Origin: Dokdonella_A sp966248875
Lineage (GTDB): Bacteria; Pseudomonadota; Gammaproteobacteria; Xanthomonadales; Rhodanobacteraceae
Length of the DNA stretch: 36,296 nt
Direction of reading: 5' to 3'
Assembly: GCA_966248875.1 (NCBI GenBank)
Contig: CBINBI010000030.1
Coordinates: 1-36,296 of the forward strand
Shown here: piece after piece, positions 6,759 through 15,461 of the stretch
Layout: every line of letters starts with the position of its first letter
Position numbering within the stretch: the stretch's first letter is position 1
Made by a program: the position numbers and the translations under genes
The notes under the pieces: model-generated
Database searches by the model: none
What the model was told of the DNA's origin: nothing
What the model saw: the letters and a program-made list of their open reading frames with translations, nothing else

Positions 6759-9356
6759 ATGACGCAGAACGAAGGCCGCGGCTCCGTCCTCATCGTCGCC
6801 ACCGACCGCGACGATCGACGCGTGCTGTTCGACGCGCTCGACGCGCAGGAATTCGATGCGATCTACACGGCCAAGGACGTCGCGCAAGCGCGCGCGTTTC
6901 TCGAACAGGACCCGCAGATCGATCTCGTGCTGCTCGAGTTCCTCGACGACGCACGCGGCGCGCTCGCCTTCTGCAGCGAGCTGCGCCAGTACCATCCCGG
7001 GGCGCCGGTGCCGGTCATCGGCATCCTGTCCGGCAGCAAGGCACGCAATCAAAGCTACTGGGACCGCATGCCGCCCGGCGTGGTCGAGTGGATCACGAGC
7101 CCGGTGCACGCCGGCGAGGCGATGGCGCGCATCAACGCCGTGCTCGCGGTGCGCAGCGAGCCCACGCGCGCGCCAGCGGTGCCGACTGCAGGCGGGGACC
7201 GCTACCACTTCGCGTTCGACGGCAGTCTCGACGAGCTCGCCGTGGTCGATCCCAAGAGCGGGCGCATCCTCGAAGTCAACGCGACCTTCGTGCAGCGCTC
7301 GGGCTTCGCCCGCGCGCAGGTGCTCGGCGCGCGCATCGAGAGCTTCGACGCGGCGCTGTCGCCGGACCAGCGCGCGGAGCTGAACCTCAGGCTGGGCCGG
7401 GAAGGCAGCGTGCGCGCCCGCGCGCAGAAGCCGCGCGCGGACGGCACCACGTATCCGATCGACCTGCACGTGCGGCTCGCGGTGCAGGACGGGCGGCTGG
7501 TGCACTTCTACACTTTCCGCGAAGTCGGCGAGCTTGGGCGCTATCAGCACGTGCTGAGCCTGCTGGCGCGGCTCACCCAGGCCGGCGGCGGCGACGAGGG
7601 CGCGAGCGCGATCGTGCGTGCCGTAGTCGACTGGCTCGCTCTCGACTTCGCGCTGCTCGTGCAGGCGCGGCCCGAGCAGGCCGGCGAGACGCAGACGCTG
7701 GCGATCCATCATCGCTTCGCCCCCGCGGCCGACACGCCCGATCCCGTGCAGCAGGCGAGCGTCAAGCAGGTGCTCGGCGGCAAGGAAGTCGTGCAGGTTT
7801 CCGACGCGTGGAAGAACCTGACCGAGGACGCGTTCGTGCGCGAGCGGCGCTTCGAAAGCCTGATCGGCCTGCCGCTGATGGACGAGCGGCGCGTCTGCCT
7901 CGGCGCGCTCGTGGTCGGCCGCCGTGATCCGCTGACAGGCAACGCCGCCGTGCTGGACGGCCTGCGCGTGATCGCGCACCGGCTCGCGCTCGATCTCGAG
8001 CTGCGCCGCGTGCGCGACCAGGGCCGGGCACGCGGCCTGCAGGATGCGCTGACGGGCCTGCCGAACCGGCTGCTCTTCAACGACCGCCTCGAATCGACGA
8101 TCCAGGAAGCGCACCGCACGGGCGAGATGTTTGCCGTGGTGTTCGTCGATCTCGACCGCTTCAAGAACATCAACGATTCGCTCGGCCACGCGGTCGGCGA
8201 CCAGGTATTGATCGCGGTGTCGAAGCGCCTTCGCGCAAGCGTGCGCGCTTCGGACACGGTCGCCCGCTATGCGGGTGACGAGTTCACGATGATCCTGCGA
8301 CACATCGTGCAGCGCGACGACGTCATGCGCATCGCGGACAAGGTCGTGCGCGTCATGGAGGCGCCGCTGACGCTGGCAGGCGGGCTCGAGCTGCACATCA
8401 CGGCCTCGCTCGGTCTCAGCTTCTACCCGGACGATGCGACGAACGCCGAGCGTTTGCTCAAGCACGCCGACGTCGCGATGTACACCGCGAAAGGCATGGG
8501 CCGCAACAATTACCAGGCCTACGTCGCGGTGCCCGAGGAATCGCACCAGCAGCGCCTCGCGCTCGAGGCGAAGCTGCGCCAGGCGGAAAAGAACGGCGAG
8601 CTGCGCGTGCACTACCAGCCGCAGGTGGACGCGCGCACCGAGGACATCGTCGGCATGGAGGCGCTGATCCGCTGGGAGCATCCCGAGCTCGGCATGATCA
8701 GCCCGGGCTTCTTCATTCCGCTGGCCGAGGAAAGCGGGCTCATCGTGCCGATCGGCGAGTGGGTGCTGCGCGCGGCCTGCGCCGACGCGCGGCGCTGGCA
8801 GACGCGGTTCCACCTGCCGCTCAGGATCAGCGTCAACCTTTCGCCGCTGCAGCTGCGCCAGCCGAACCTGGTGCAGCTCGTCGCCGGCGTGCTCGAGGAG
8901 ACCGGCGTCGATCCGCACCTGCTCGATCTCGAAGTGACGGAGTCGATCAGCGTCAAATCGATCCCGAACCTGCTCGAGACGCTGCAGGCGCTGCGCGACC
9001 TCGGCTGCCAGATCTCGATCGACGATTTCGGCACCGGCCAATCCTCGCTGGACTACATCAAGCGGTTCCCGGCCGACCGCATCAAGATCGACCAGGCGTT
9101 CGTGCGCAACATCGGCGTGGATCCGGACGACGAGGCGATTGTGCAGGCGACGATCTCGATGGCGCACAACCTGAACCGCGCCGTCGTTGCCGAGGGCGTG
9201 GAGATCGAGGAGCATCTCGAATTCCTGCGCGAGCAGGGCTGCGAGGTGCTGCAGGGTTACTTGTTCTGCCGGCCGCTGCCGGCGGCGAGCTTCGAGAATC
9301 TCCTGGCGGAGCGCGAGCGGCTGTTCAAGAATCTCGCAACGCCCTCGCGCGCTTGA
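6759..9356 (+). CDS. Pseudo-receiver-PAS-GAF-GGDEF-EAL cyclic-di-GMP signalling protein
   Basis: This 865-residue cytoplasmic protein should turn over cyclic-di-GMP. Domains in order: a receiver-like domain (about 9-130), PAS (about 147-255, with ILEVNATFVQRSGFARAQVLG), GAF (about 262-415), GGDEF (about 428-588) and EAL (about 598-850). In the receiver the usual phospho-Asp is Glu60 (DLVLLEF) and the usual Lys is Ser114, so it is not expected to be phosphorylated. The GGDEF motif reads AGDEF (505-509), with an inhibitory RxxD site at 496-499. The EAL domain looks complete: EAL 634-636, N693, E725, DDFGTG 755-760, K776, E812, Q832. It is therefore most likely a phosphodiesterase, perhaps GTP-regulated through the GGDEF part. 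FimX has a similar plan but, as I recall, degenerate catalytic motifs. Confidence 0.93.
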   Translation: MTQNEGRGSVLIVATDRDDRRVLFDALDAQEFDAIYTAKDVAQARAFLEQDPQIDLVLLEFLDDARGALAFCSELRQYHPGAPVPVIGILSGSKARNQSYWDRMPPGVVEWITSPVHAGEAMARINAVLAVRSEPTRAPAVPTAGGDRYHFAFDGSLDELAVVDPKSGRILEVNATFVQRSGFARAQVLGARIESFDAALSPDQRAELNLRLGREGSVRARAQKPRADGTTYPIDLHVRLAVQDGRLVHFYTFREVGELGRYQHVLSLLARLTQAGGGDEGASAIVRAVVDWLALDFALLVQARPEQAGETQTLAIHHRFAPAADTPDPVQQASVKQVLGGKEVVQVSDAWKNLTEDAFVRERRFESLIGLPLMDERRVCLGALVVGRRDPLTGNAAVLDGLRVIAHRLALDLELRRVRDQGRARGLQDALTGLPNRLLFNDRLESTIQEAHRTGEMFAVVFVDLDRFKNINDSLGHAVGDQVLIAVSKRLRASVRASDTVARYAGDEFTMILRHIVQRDDVMRIADKVVRVMEAPLTLAGGLELHITASLGLSFYPDDATNAERLLKHADVAMYTAKGMGRNNYQAYVAVPEESHQQRLALEAKLRQAEKNGELRVHYQPQVDARTEDIVGMEALIRWEHPELGMISPGFFIPLAEESGLIVPIGEWVLRAACADARRWQTRFHLPLRISVNLSPLQLRQPNLVQLVAGVLEETGVDPHLLDLEVTESISVKSIPNLLETLQALRDLGCQISIDDFGTGQSSLDYIKRFPADRIKIDQAFVRNIGVDPDDEAIVQATISMAHNLNRAVVAEGVEIEEHLEFLREQGCEVLQGYLFCRPLPAASFENLLAERERLFKNLATPSRA

Positions 9357-9504
9357 CGCGGGCGCACGGATGCCCAACATCGTCAACCGGACAGTCAGCG
9401 CAGGGTGCAGGACGGATGGGTTTTCATCGCACGGATCCGGTGGTGGTGCCGTTCGCGGCGATCCGCGGCACGCACGAGCCGGCCGGCTCCGTCCGGACCG
9501 GGCC

Positions 9505-9533
9505 GGAAACTAATTCCGCCGAACGCGGTCTAG
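9505..9533 (+). promoter_or_regulatory. Sigma-E-type autoregulatory promoter of rpoE
   Basis: GGAAACT (9505-9511), 16 bases, then GTCTAG (9528-9533) closely follows the extracytoplasmic-function sigma-E pattern (GGAACTT, then TCTAA/TCTGA). It would start the rpoE-rseA-rseB transcript about 40 bases before the ATG, so RpoE activates its own operon. A perfect 14-base palindrome, GAGCCGGCCGGCTC, lies just upstream (9476-9489). Confidence 0.65.
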
Positions 9534-9577
9534 CGAGCGACGCCGGGCCGGATCGGCATCAAGGGAGAACGGCCCGG

Positions 9578-10162
9578 ATGGGCGAAAACGACGTCGACCA
9601 GGCGCTGGTCCTGCGTGTCCAGAAGGGCGACAGGCAGGCCTTCGATCTCCTGGTCCGCAAGTACCAGCACAAGCTGGTCAGCGTCGTCGGACGCTACATC
9701 AGCGACTGGAGCGAGTGCCAGGACGTCGCCCAGGAAGCGTTCATCCGCGCGTTCCGCGCCATCGGCGCGTTCCGCGGCGACAGCCAGTTCTACACCTGGA
9801 TCTACAAGATCGCGATCAATACCGCCAAGAACTACCTGGTCTCGCAGGGCCGGCGCCCGCCGACCGACGATGTCGCGGTCGAGGACGCGGTGCTGTTCGA
9901 GGGCTCCTCGCGCCTGCGTGAATCGGCCACGCCCGAACGCGAACTTCTTCGCCAGGAAATTGAACGAACCGTGTTCGCCACGGTCGAAGCCTTGCCCGAG
10001 GAGCTGCGCAGAGCCATCACCCTGCGCGAGGTCGACGGGCTGAGCTACGAGGAGATCGCCGAAGTCATGAACTGCCCCATCGGAACGGTCAGGTCGCGCA
10101 TCTTCCGCGCGCGCGAGGCGATCGACGAGACATTGCGGCCGCTGCTGTCGGAACAGGAGTAG
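9578..10162 (+). CDS. rpoE: RNA polymerase sigma factor RpoE (AlgU type)
   Basis: The extracytoplasmic-function sigma factor for envelope stress, 194 residues. Region 2 covers about residues 12-90 with QDVAQEAFIRAFRAI and FYTWIYKIAINTAKNYL; region 4 covers about 130-190 with LREVDGLSYEEIAEVMNCPIGTVRSRIFRARE, containing the helix-turn-helix for the -35 element. The ATG at 9578 has GGGAGA about 10 bases before it. It is followed after 7 bases by rseA and then rseB, the classical order, so the sigma factor is expected to be held by RseA at the membrane until RseA is cleaved. The frame is open well upstream in the shadow of the EAL gene, which has no coding value. Confidence 0.97.
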   Translation: MGENDVDQALVLRVQKGDRQAFDLLVRKYQHKLVSVVGRYISDWSECQDVAQEAFIRAFRAIGAFRGDSQFYTWIYKIAINTAKNYLVSQGRRPPTDDVAVEDAVLFEGSSRLRESATPERELLRQEIERTVFATVEALPEELRRAITLREVDGLSYEEIAEVMNCPIGTVRSRIFRAREAIDETLRPLLSEQE

Positions 10163-10169
10163 GAGCACC

Positions 10170-10805
10170 ATGAGCCACCACATCGAGGAGCAGCTGTCCG
10201 CCTTCATGGACGGTGAGCTCGGGCGCGACGAGGCGCGCTTCCTGCTGCGCCGCGTGCAGACCGACGCGGAGCTGGCCGGGCGCTGGTCGCGCTACCACAT
10301 CGCGCGCCAGGCGCTGCGCCGGGAGAACATCGTCGTGTTGCGCAAGGATTTCTCGAGCGCGCTGATGGCGCGGCTCGATGCCGAAGCGGCGCCCAGGACG
10401 AGCGGCCACGCCTGGCTGCGCTGGGGCTCGGGCGGCGCGATCGCCGCCGCCGTCGCGGTCGCTGCGCTGATCGTGACCAAGCCCGCGGACGAACCGGAGC
10501 GCGCGCCGGCTGCCGTGGCCGCGAATGCGCCGCGTGCGACCCAGGCCGCGCCCGCCCAGGTCGTGTCCACCAGTCCCATGGTGCCGGCACCGCTGCCGCT
10601 CGTGCCGAACTCCCCGATCCAGACAGCGGCCGCGAGCTTCGGAACCGATCTCGCCGAGCCGGTCTCGTTCGATCCGCGGCTGCAGTCCTACGTGATCCGT
10701 CATTACCAGGCGACCGGTGCGGCAGGGCAGCCGGATTTCGTGCCGTACATCCTGCTTGCGCAGCCCGTGCAGACGCTGGAGCCGCGCCAGGCGGAGAACC
10801 GCTGA
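10170..10805 (+). CDS. rseA: Anti-sigma-E factor RseA (MucA-like)
   Basis: A 211-residue single-pass inner-membrane protein that binds RpoE with its N-terminal cytoplasmic domain. That domain (about 1-80) begins EEQLSAFMDGELGRDEARFLL, typical of RseA, with RWSRYHIARQALR further on. One membrane segment at about 86-103 (GSGGAIAAAVAVAALIV) is followed by an Ala/Pro-rich periplasmic linker and a conserved-looking tail (SFDPRLQSYVIRHYQATG, about 165-185), which is where DegS-type cleavage and RseB binding would occur. A good ribosome site (GGAG, 9 bases before ATG) is present. The gene lies 6 bases before rseB. Confidence 0.95.
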   Translation: MSHHIEEQLSAFMDGELGRDEARFLLRRVQTDAELAGRWSRYHIARQALRRENIVVLRKDFSSALMARLDAEAAPRTSGHAWLRWGSGGAIAAAVAVAALIVTKPADEPERAPAAVAANAPRATQAAPAQVVSTSPMVPAPLPLVPNSPIQTAAASFGTDLAEPVSFDPRLQSYVIRHYQATGAAGQPDFVPYILLAQPVQTLEPRQAENR

Positions 10806-10811
10806 AACACG

Positions 10812-11771
10812 ATGCGGACACCGGGTAGCGTCCGTTCAATCGCGTTTTGCGCGATCGCGCTGTCCGCAAGCCTCGCTGCACACGCCGAGGACGCTGCTCC
10901 GCAGCTCTTGCTCCAGCGCATGAGCGTGTCGCTGCGCAATGTCGATTTCCAGGGCTCGTTCATCTACCAGCACGACGGGCGCACGGACGCCTTGCGCATC
11001 TTCCATCAGGGCGGTGCGGACGAGCGCGAGAGGCTGATCAGCCTCAACGGCGCGCGCGGCGAGATCATCCGCAGCGGACAGACGATCACCTGCGTCCAGC
11101 CGGGCGTGGCGCCGACCCTGTTCGCCAATCGGGCCGAAATGAGGCTGCTGCCGCTGGTCCCGAACGTGCGCGAGCTCGGCGCGCAGTACGCACTCACCGT
11201 CGTCGGCGACGATCGCGTCGCGGGATACGACGCGCGCGTCGTCGACATCTCGCCGCGTGACCCATGGCGTTACGGCTATCGGCTCTGGCTCGAGCGCGAC
11301 AACCAGCTGCTGCTGCGCTCGGCCGTGCTCGACGCGGCGCGGCGGCCGCTGGAGCAGTTCATGTTCGTCGCACTGGACGTCGGCACGCGGCCGAGCGATA
11401 CCGATCTCCTGCCATCGAGCGACGTCGGCAGCGCCGTCGCGCCGGCCGACGAGGTGGCCGTTGCCACGCGTCCGCTCTGGACGGTCACCGACGCGCCGGC
11501 CGGCTTCCGGCTCGTGCGCACGCAGAAGCCGTCCGGCAGCGCATCCGGCGCGGAGCATCTGGTCTACACCGACGGCGTCGCCAGCGTCTCGGTCTACATC
11601 GAGCCGCACGCCGATTCGGCGCCGGTCGCCGCCGAATCGACCATCGTGCGCGGCGTGCTCAGCATCCATTCGCGCGATGCCGGCGGTGTGCGCGTCACGG
11701 TGCTCGGCGACGTGCCACCGGCCACGGTACAGGCCATGGCGCGCGGCGTGCGGGCGGAAGGCAAACGTTGA
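10812..11771 (+). CDS. rseB: Periplasmic sigma-E regulator RseB (MucB)
   Basis: RseB binds the periplasmic part of RseA and shields it from DegS until lipoprotein or LPS-type stress signals displace it. The 319-residue protein starts with a signal peptide (about residues 1-25, ending AAHA before EDAAP). The N-terminal domain resembles a lipoprotein-carrier fold: LLLQRMSVSLRNVDFQGSFIYQHDG, then DERERLISLNGARGEIIR. A second, smaller domain begins near residue 215 (WTVTDAPAGFRLVRTQ) and ends with VTVLGDVPPATVQAMARGVR. Length agrees with MucB/RseB. No rseC follows; the next gene is mucD with a promoter of its own. Confidence 0.93.
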   Translation: MRTPGSVRSIAFCAIALSASLAAHAEDAAPQLLLQRMSVSLRNVDFQGSFIYQHDGRTDALRIFHQGGADERERLISLNGARGEIIRSGQTITCVQPGVAPTLFANRAEMRLLPLVPNVRELGAQYALTVVGDDRVAGYDARVVDISPRDPWRYGYRLWLERDNQLLLRSAVLDAARRPLEQFMFVALDVGTRPSDTDLLPSSDVGSAVAPADEVAVATRPLWTVTDAPAGFRLVRTQKPSGSASGAEHLVYTDGVASVSVYIEPHADSAPVAAESTIVRGVLSIHSRDAGGVRVTVLGDVPPATVQAMARGVRAEGKR

Positions 11772-11814
11772 CTGAAATCCGGCTCGAAACCGCCACCGGA
11801 CGTCGCACCGACCT

Positions 11815-11842
11815 GGAACTTTGCACCGGCGACCCCATCCAA
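11815..11842 (+). promoter_or_regulatory. Sigma-E-type promoter of mucD/degP
   Basis: GGAACTT (11815-11821), a perfect -35 match for sigma-E, is followed after 16 bases by TCCAA (11838-11842), a fair -10. It sits in the 195-base gap between rseB and mucD. Together with the promoter before rpoE it implies that the periplasmic protease is induced by the same sigma factor but on a separate transcript. Confidence 0.6.
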
Positions 11843-11966
11843 TCGGCTGCGCCATGCGAGCTCGCGGCGAGCGGTTTCGCCGGATGCGCCCGACGGGTGA
11901 CCGGTCGCTGCCGGACGCTTCCTCCGGTTCGAACGACAAACTAGAGAAAACGACGAGGTACACATC

Positions 11967-13388
11967 ATGCTGAAAGCGAGTAGAGGGATGGCGTCCCGCT
12001 GGCTCATCGGTCCGTTGTTGCTGATGCTGCTCACGGCCAGCGCAGCGGCGGCGGATCTGCCCGATTTCACCGAGCTGGTCGAGAAGTACGGTCCCGCCGT
12101 GGTCAACGTCCAGGCGACCGGCAATCCGGACAACCTGTCCGACGAAGCCGACCAGGACATTCCGGAAATCTTCCGGCGCTTCTTCGGTCCCGGCATGCCG
12201 ATCCCGCATCCGCGCGGCGGCCAGCGCGTCTCGATGGGCTCGGGCTTCATCATCTCGGCCGACGGCTACGTGCTCACCAACAACCACGTGGTCGAAGGCG
12301 CGGACCAGATCACCGTGAACCTTTCGGATCGGCGCGAGCTCGACGCAAAAGTCGTCGGCACCGACGCGCAGTACGACATCGCGCTGCTGAAGTTGAATGC
12401 GAACAACCTGCCGGTGGTCAGCATCGGCGACTCGAAGAGTCTCAAGGCGGGGCAGTGGGTCGTCGCAATCGGCTCGCCGTTCGGCTTCGATCATTCCGTC
12501 ACCGCCGGCATCGTCAGCGCGGTCGGCCGCCAGTTCGGCGGCGCCGACCAGCAATACGTGCCCTTCATCCAGACCGACGTGCCGATCAACCGCGGCAACT
12601 CGGGCGGGCCGCTGTTCAATCTCGACGGCCAGGTCGTCGGCATCAACTCGCAGATCTTCTCGAACACCGGCGGCTTCATGGGCGTGTCGTTCGCGATTCC
12701 GATCGACATCGCGATGAACGCCGTCGAGCAGATCAAGACGACCGGCCACGTCAGCCGCGGCATGATCGGCGTGACGATCCAGAACGTCGATCGCGAGAAC
12801 GCCAAAGCGCTCGGCCTTGCACGGATCGGCGGCGCGCTGGTCAACAAGGTCACTCCGGGATCGAGCGCGGACAAGGCCGGCGTGCAGGTCGGTGACGTGA
12901 TTCTGTCGTTCGCCGGCCGCGAGGTACGCACGTCGGCGGACCTGCCGCCACTGGTCGGCGCGACCAGGCCCGGCACGAAGGTCGACATCGTCATCTACCG
13001 CGACGGCAAGAACCTGACTCTGCCGATCACCGTGGGCGAGCTTCCGGTCGACAAGTCGACCGTGGCCAGCATCGGCGGCAGCCAGTCGACCGCGCCGTCG
13101 AATCCGCTCGGCATCGTCGTCGACGACATCACCGCCGACCAGCGCAAGGAACTCGGCCTCGACACGCAGGACGGTGTCGTCGTCACGCGGGTCAGCGGCG
13201 CCGCCGCGCGCCGCGCGGCGCTCGCGCCCGGCGATGTCATCCTCATGGTGGGCCGCAAGCCGATCAAGTCGGTGAGCGACTTCAACGCGGCCGTCAAGGA
13301 CGTCAAGCCCGGCGATTCCGTCATGCTGCTCGTTCGGCGCGAGGACGTCACGAGTTTCATCGCGGTGCCGGTGCCGAAGAAGGGCTGA
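11967..13388 (+). CDS. mucD: Periplasmic serine endoprotease MucD/DegP (HtrA family, two PDZ domains)
   Basis: This 473-residue HtrA-family enzyme degrades or refolds damaged periplasmic proteins. A signal peptide covers about residues 1-29 (ending SAAAAD). The trypsin-like domain has the catalytic triad H107 (TNNHVV), D137 (YDIALLK) and S212 (GNSGGPL). Two PDZ domains follow, at about 255-365 and 370-470, each with the Gly-rich carboxylate loop region and ending in GDVIL. Length matches MucD of Pseudomonas (about 474). It sits between the sigma-E operon and lepA, as in Pseudomonas and Xanthomonas. The name degP would also be defensible; no long Q-linker of E. coli DegP is present between H107 and the N-terminus. 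Confidence 0.96.
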   Translation: MLKASRGMASRWLIGPLLLMLLTASAAAADLPDFTELVEKYGPAVVNVQATGNPDNLSDEADQDIPEIFRRFFGPGMPIPHPRGGQRVSMGSGFIISADGYVLTNNHVVEGADQITVNLSDRRELDAKVVGTDAQYDIALLKLNANNLPVVSIGDSKSLKAGQWVVAIGSPFGFDHSVTAGIVSAVGRQFGGADQQYVPFIQTDVPINRGNSGGPLFNLDGQVVGINSQIFSNTGGFMGVSFAIPIDIAMNAVEQIKTTGHVSRGMIGVTIQNVDRENAKALGLARIGGALVNKVTPGSSADKAGVQVGDVILSFAGREVRTSADLPPLVGATRPGTKVDIVIYRDGKNLTLPITVGELPVDKSTVASIGGSQSTAPSNPLGIVVDDITADQRKELGLDTQDGVVVTRVSGAAARRAALAPGDVILMVGRKPIKSVSDFNAAVKDVKPGDSVMLLVRREDVTSFIAVPVPKKG

Positions 13389-13432
13389 GGCGGATTCCAG
13401 GACGCCGGCAGATCCGGCTTGGGCCGCGAAAG

Positions 13433-13464
13433 GAAGGGCGTTCGCCGCGAGGCGGGCGCCCTTC
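13433..13464 (+). terminator. Hairpin after mucD, probable terminator
   Basis: GAAGGGCG (13433-13440) pairs with CGCCCTTC (13457-13464), and an inner CGCC/GGCG pair strengthens the stem. No T-run follows, so it may end transcription poorly or only stabilise the mRNA 3' end. It separates mucD from the lepA promoter. Confidence 0.5.
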
Positions 13465-13579
13465 GTCTCTACGAAGGCAGGCCTGGACGGTAGCGGTGCG
13501 AAGCCCGCCGCACCGACCGGATGCCGGCGGCGGTCAGCGGGGAGGCCTGGTCGCGTACCGCACGGCGCCGGGGAGTTTC

Positions 13580-13588
13580 TGCGATAAT
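13580..13588 (+). promoter_or_regulatory. Extended -10 box upstream of lepA
   Basis: TGCGATAAT is an extended -10 element (TGn plus GATAAT) 44 bases before the lepA ATG. No TTGACA-like -35 is present at the right distance, as is common for extended -10 promoters. It would drive lepA and the genes behind it. Confidence 0.45.
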
Positions 13589-13632
13589 TCCGCTCTTATG
13601 TCCGACGCAGCCATCCGGCCGCCTTCGCATCG

Positions 13633-15426
13633 ATGCAGCACATCCGCAACTTCTCGATCATCGCGCACGTCGACCACGGCAAGTCCACGCTGGCCGATCG
13701 CATCATCCAGCTCTGCGGCGGCCTGACCGAGCGCGAGATGGAAGCGCAGGTGCTCGACAACAACCCGATCGAGCGCGAGCGCGGCATCACGATCAAGGCG
13801 CAGTCGGTGTCGCTGCCGTACAAGGCGAAGGACGGGCAGGTCTACCAGCTCAACTTCATCGACACACCGGGGCACGTCGACTTCAGTTATGAAGTCAGCC
13901 GCTCGCTGGCGGCGTGCGAGGGCGCGCTGCTCGTCGTCGACGCGGCACAAGGCGTCGAGGCGCAGTCGGTTGCGAACTGCTACACCGCGGTCGAGATGGG
14001 GCTCGAGGTCGTGCCGGTGCTGAACAAGATCGACCTCCCGACCGCCGACATCGAGAAGTCGAAGAAGGAGATCGAGGCAGTCATCGGCATCCACGCCGAT
14101 GACGCGATCGCGATCAGCGCGAAAACCGGCCAGAATGTCGAAGCCGTGCTTGAGGCGATCGTCGCGCGCATTCCGCCGCCGAAACCGCGAGACACCGACA
14201 AGCTGCAGGCGCTGATCATCGATTCGTGGTTCGACAACTATCTTGGCGTCGTCTCGCTCGTGCGCGTCATGCAGGGCGAGATCAAGCCGCGCGACAAGCT
14301 GCTGGTGATGTCGACAGGCCGCACGCACGAGGTGGATCAGGTCGGCGTGTTCACGCCCAAGCGTGCGCTGCGTGAAAAGCTGGGCGCGGGCGAGGTGGGC
14401 TGGGTCACCGCGTCGATCAAGGACGTGCACGGCGCGCCGGTCGGCGACACGCTGACCCAGTCGCGCGATCCCGCGCAGCACCCGCTGCCGGGCTTTCAGA
14501 AGATGCAGCCGCGCGTGTTCGCCGGGCTGTTCCCGGTCGTCGCCGACGACTATCCGGCGCTGCGCGAGGCGCTCGACAAGCTGAAGCTCAACGATGCGGC
14601 GCTCTATTTCGAGCCGGAGACGTCCGAGGCGATGGGCTTCGGCTTCCGCTGCGGCTTCCTCGGTCTCCTGCACATGGACATCGTGCAGGAGCGGCTCGAG
14701 CGCGAGTACGACCTGAACCTCATCACGACGGCGCCGACCGTCGTCTACGAAGTGCTCCTGACCGACGGCAGCGTGCTCTCGCTCGACAATCCGGCCAAGC
14801 TGCCGCCGGCGCAGAACGTCGAGGAGATACGCGAGCCGATCATCGTCGCGAACATCCTGACGCCGCCGGACTACGTCGGCAACGTGATCACGCTGTGCGA
14901 GGAAAAGCGCGGCGTGCAGCGCTCGATACACTACCTCGCGACGCAGGTGCAGATCAGCTACGAACTGCCGCTCGCCGAAGTCGTGCTGGATTTCTTCGAC
15001 AGGCTGAAGTCGGTGTCGCGCGGCTACGCCTCGATGGACTACCACTTCGAGCGCTTCGAAGCCGGCCCGTTCGTGCGCGTCGACGTGCTGATCAACGGCG
15101 AGCGCGTCGACGCCTTGAGCCTGATCGTGCACCGCACGGCCGCCGACCGCCGCGGCCGCGATCTCGTCGAGAAGATGAAGGAGCTGATCCCGCGCCAGCA
15201 GTTCGACGTCGCGATCCAGGCCGCGATCGGCGCGCAGATCATCGCTCGCTCGACGGTGAAGGCGCTGCGCAAGAACGTGCTGGCCAAGTGCTATGGCGGC
15301 GACGTCACGCGCAAACGTAAACTTCTTGAGAAGCAGAAGGAAGGCAAGAAGCGCATGAAGCAGGTCGGCCGGGTCGAGATTCCGCAGGAGGCGTTTCTGG
15401 CCGTGCTCCAGGTCGATGGCAAATAG
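13633..15426 (+). CDS. lepA: Elongation factor 4 (LepA), ribosomal back-translocase GTPase
   Basis: LepA is an EF-G-like GTPase that acts on ribosomes during initiation and under ionic stress. The 597-residue protein, normal for the family, begins MQHIRNFSIIAHVDHGKST with the P-loop at residues 11-19. It shows the switch segment ERERGITIKAQSV, DTPGHVDFSYEVSRSLAACEGALLVVDA, and the guanine-specificity motif NKIDLP. The C-terminal LepA-specific domain contains HRTAADRRGRDLVEKMKELIPRQQF and ends with KRKLLEKQKEGKKRMKQVG, the expected ribosome-contacting tail. It is the first gene of a six-gene run ending with recO, and lepB starts about 35 bases behind it. Confidence 0.97.
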   Translation: MQHIRNFSIIAHVDHGKSTLADRIIQLCGGLTEREMEAQVLDNNPIERERGITIKAQSVSLPYKAKDGQVYQLNFIDTPGHVDFSYEVSRSLAACEGALLVVDAAQGVEAQSVANCYTAVEMGLEVVPVLNKIDLPTADIEKSKKEIEAVIGIHADDAIAISAKTGQNVEAVLEAIVARIPPPKPRDTDKLQALIIDSWFDNYLGVVSLVRVMQGEIKPRDKLLVMSTGRTHEVDQVGVFTPKRALREKLGAGEVGWVTASIKDVHGAPVGDTLTQSRDPAQHPLPGFQKMQPRVFAGLFPVVADDYPALREALDKLKLNDAALYFEPETSEAMGFGFRCGFLGLLHMDIVQERLEREYDLNLITTAPTVVYEVLLTDGSVLSLDNPAKLPPAQNVEEIREPIIVANILTPPDYVGNVITLCEEKRGVQRSIHYLATQVQISYELPLAEVVLDFFDRLKSVSRGYASMDYHFERFEAGPFVRVDVLINGERVDALSLIVHRTAADRRGRDLVEKMKELIPRQQFDVAIQAAIGAQIIARSTVKALRKNVLAKCYGGDVTRKRKLLEKQKEGKKRMKQVGRVEIPQEAFLAVLQVDGK

Positions 15427-15461
15427 GCGGGCTTCGCCGGCCCCGAACCAAAGGAACGATG

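Noticed and set aside
6696..9386. 896-codon open frame on the minus strand
   Set aside because: Exact antisense shadow of the GGDEF-EAL gene; composition His/Arg/Ala/Val-rich without domain signals.
11772..11966. Possible rseC remnant between rseB and mucD
   Set aside because: No frame here shows the Cys-rich RseC pattern; the gap holds a sigma-E-like promoter.
10836..12749. 637-codon minus-strand frame over rseB and mucD
   Set aside because: Antisense to two well-identified genes and it bridges their promoter spacer; no motif seen.
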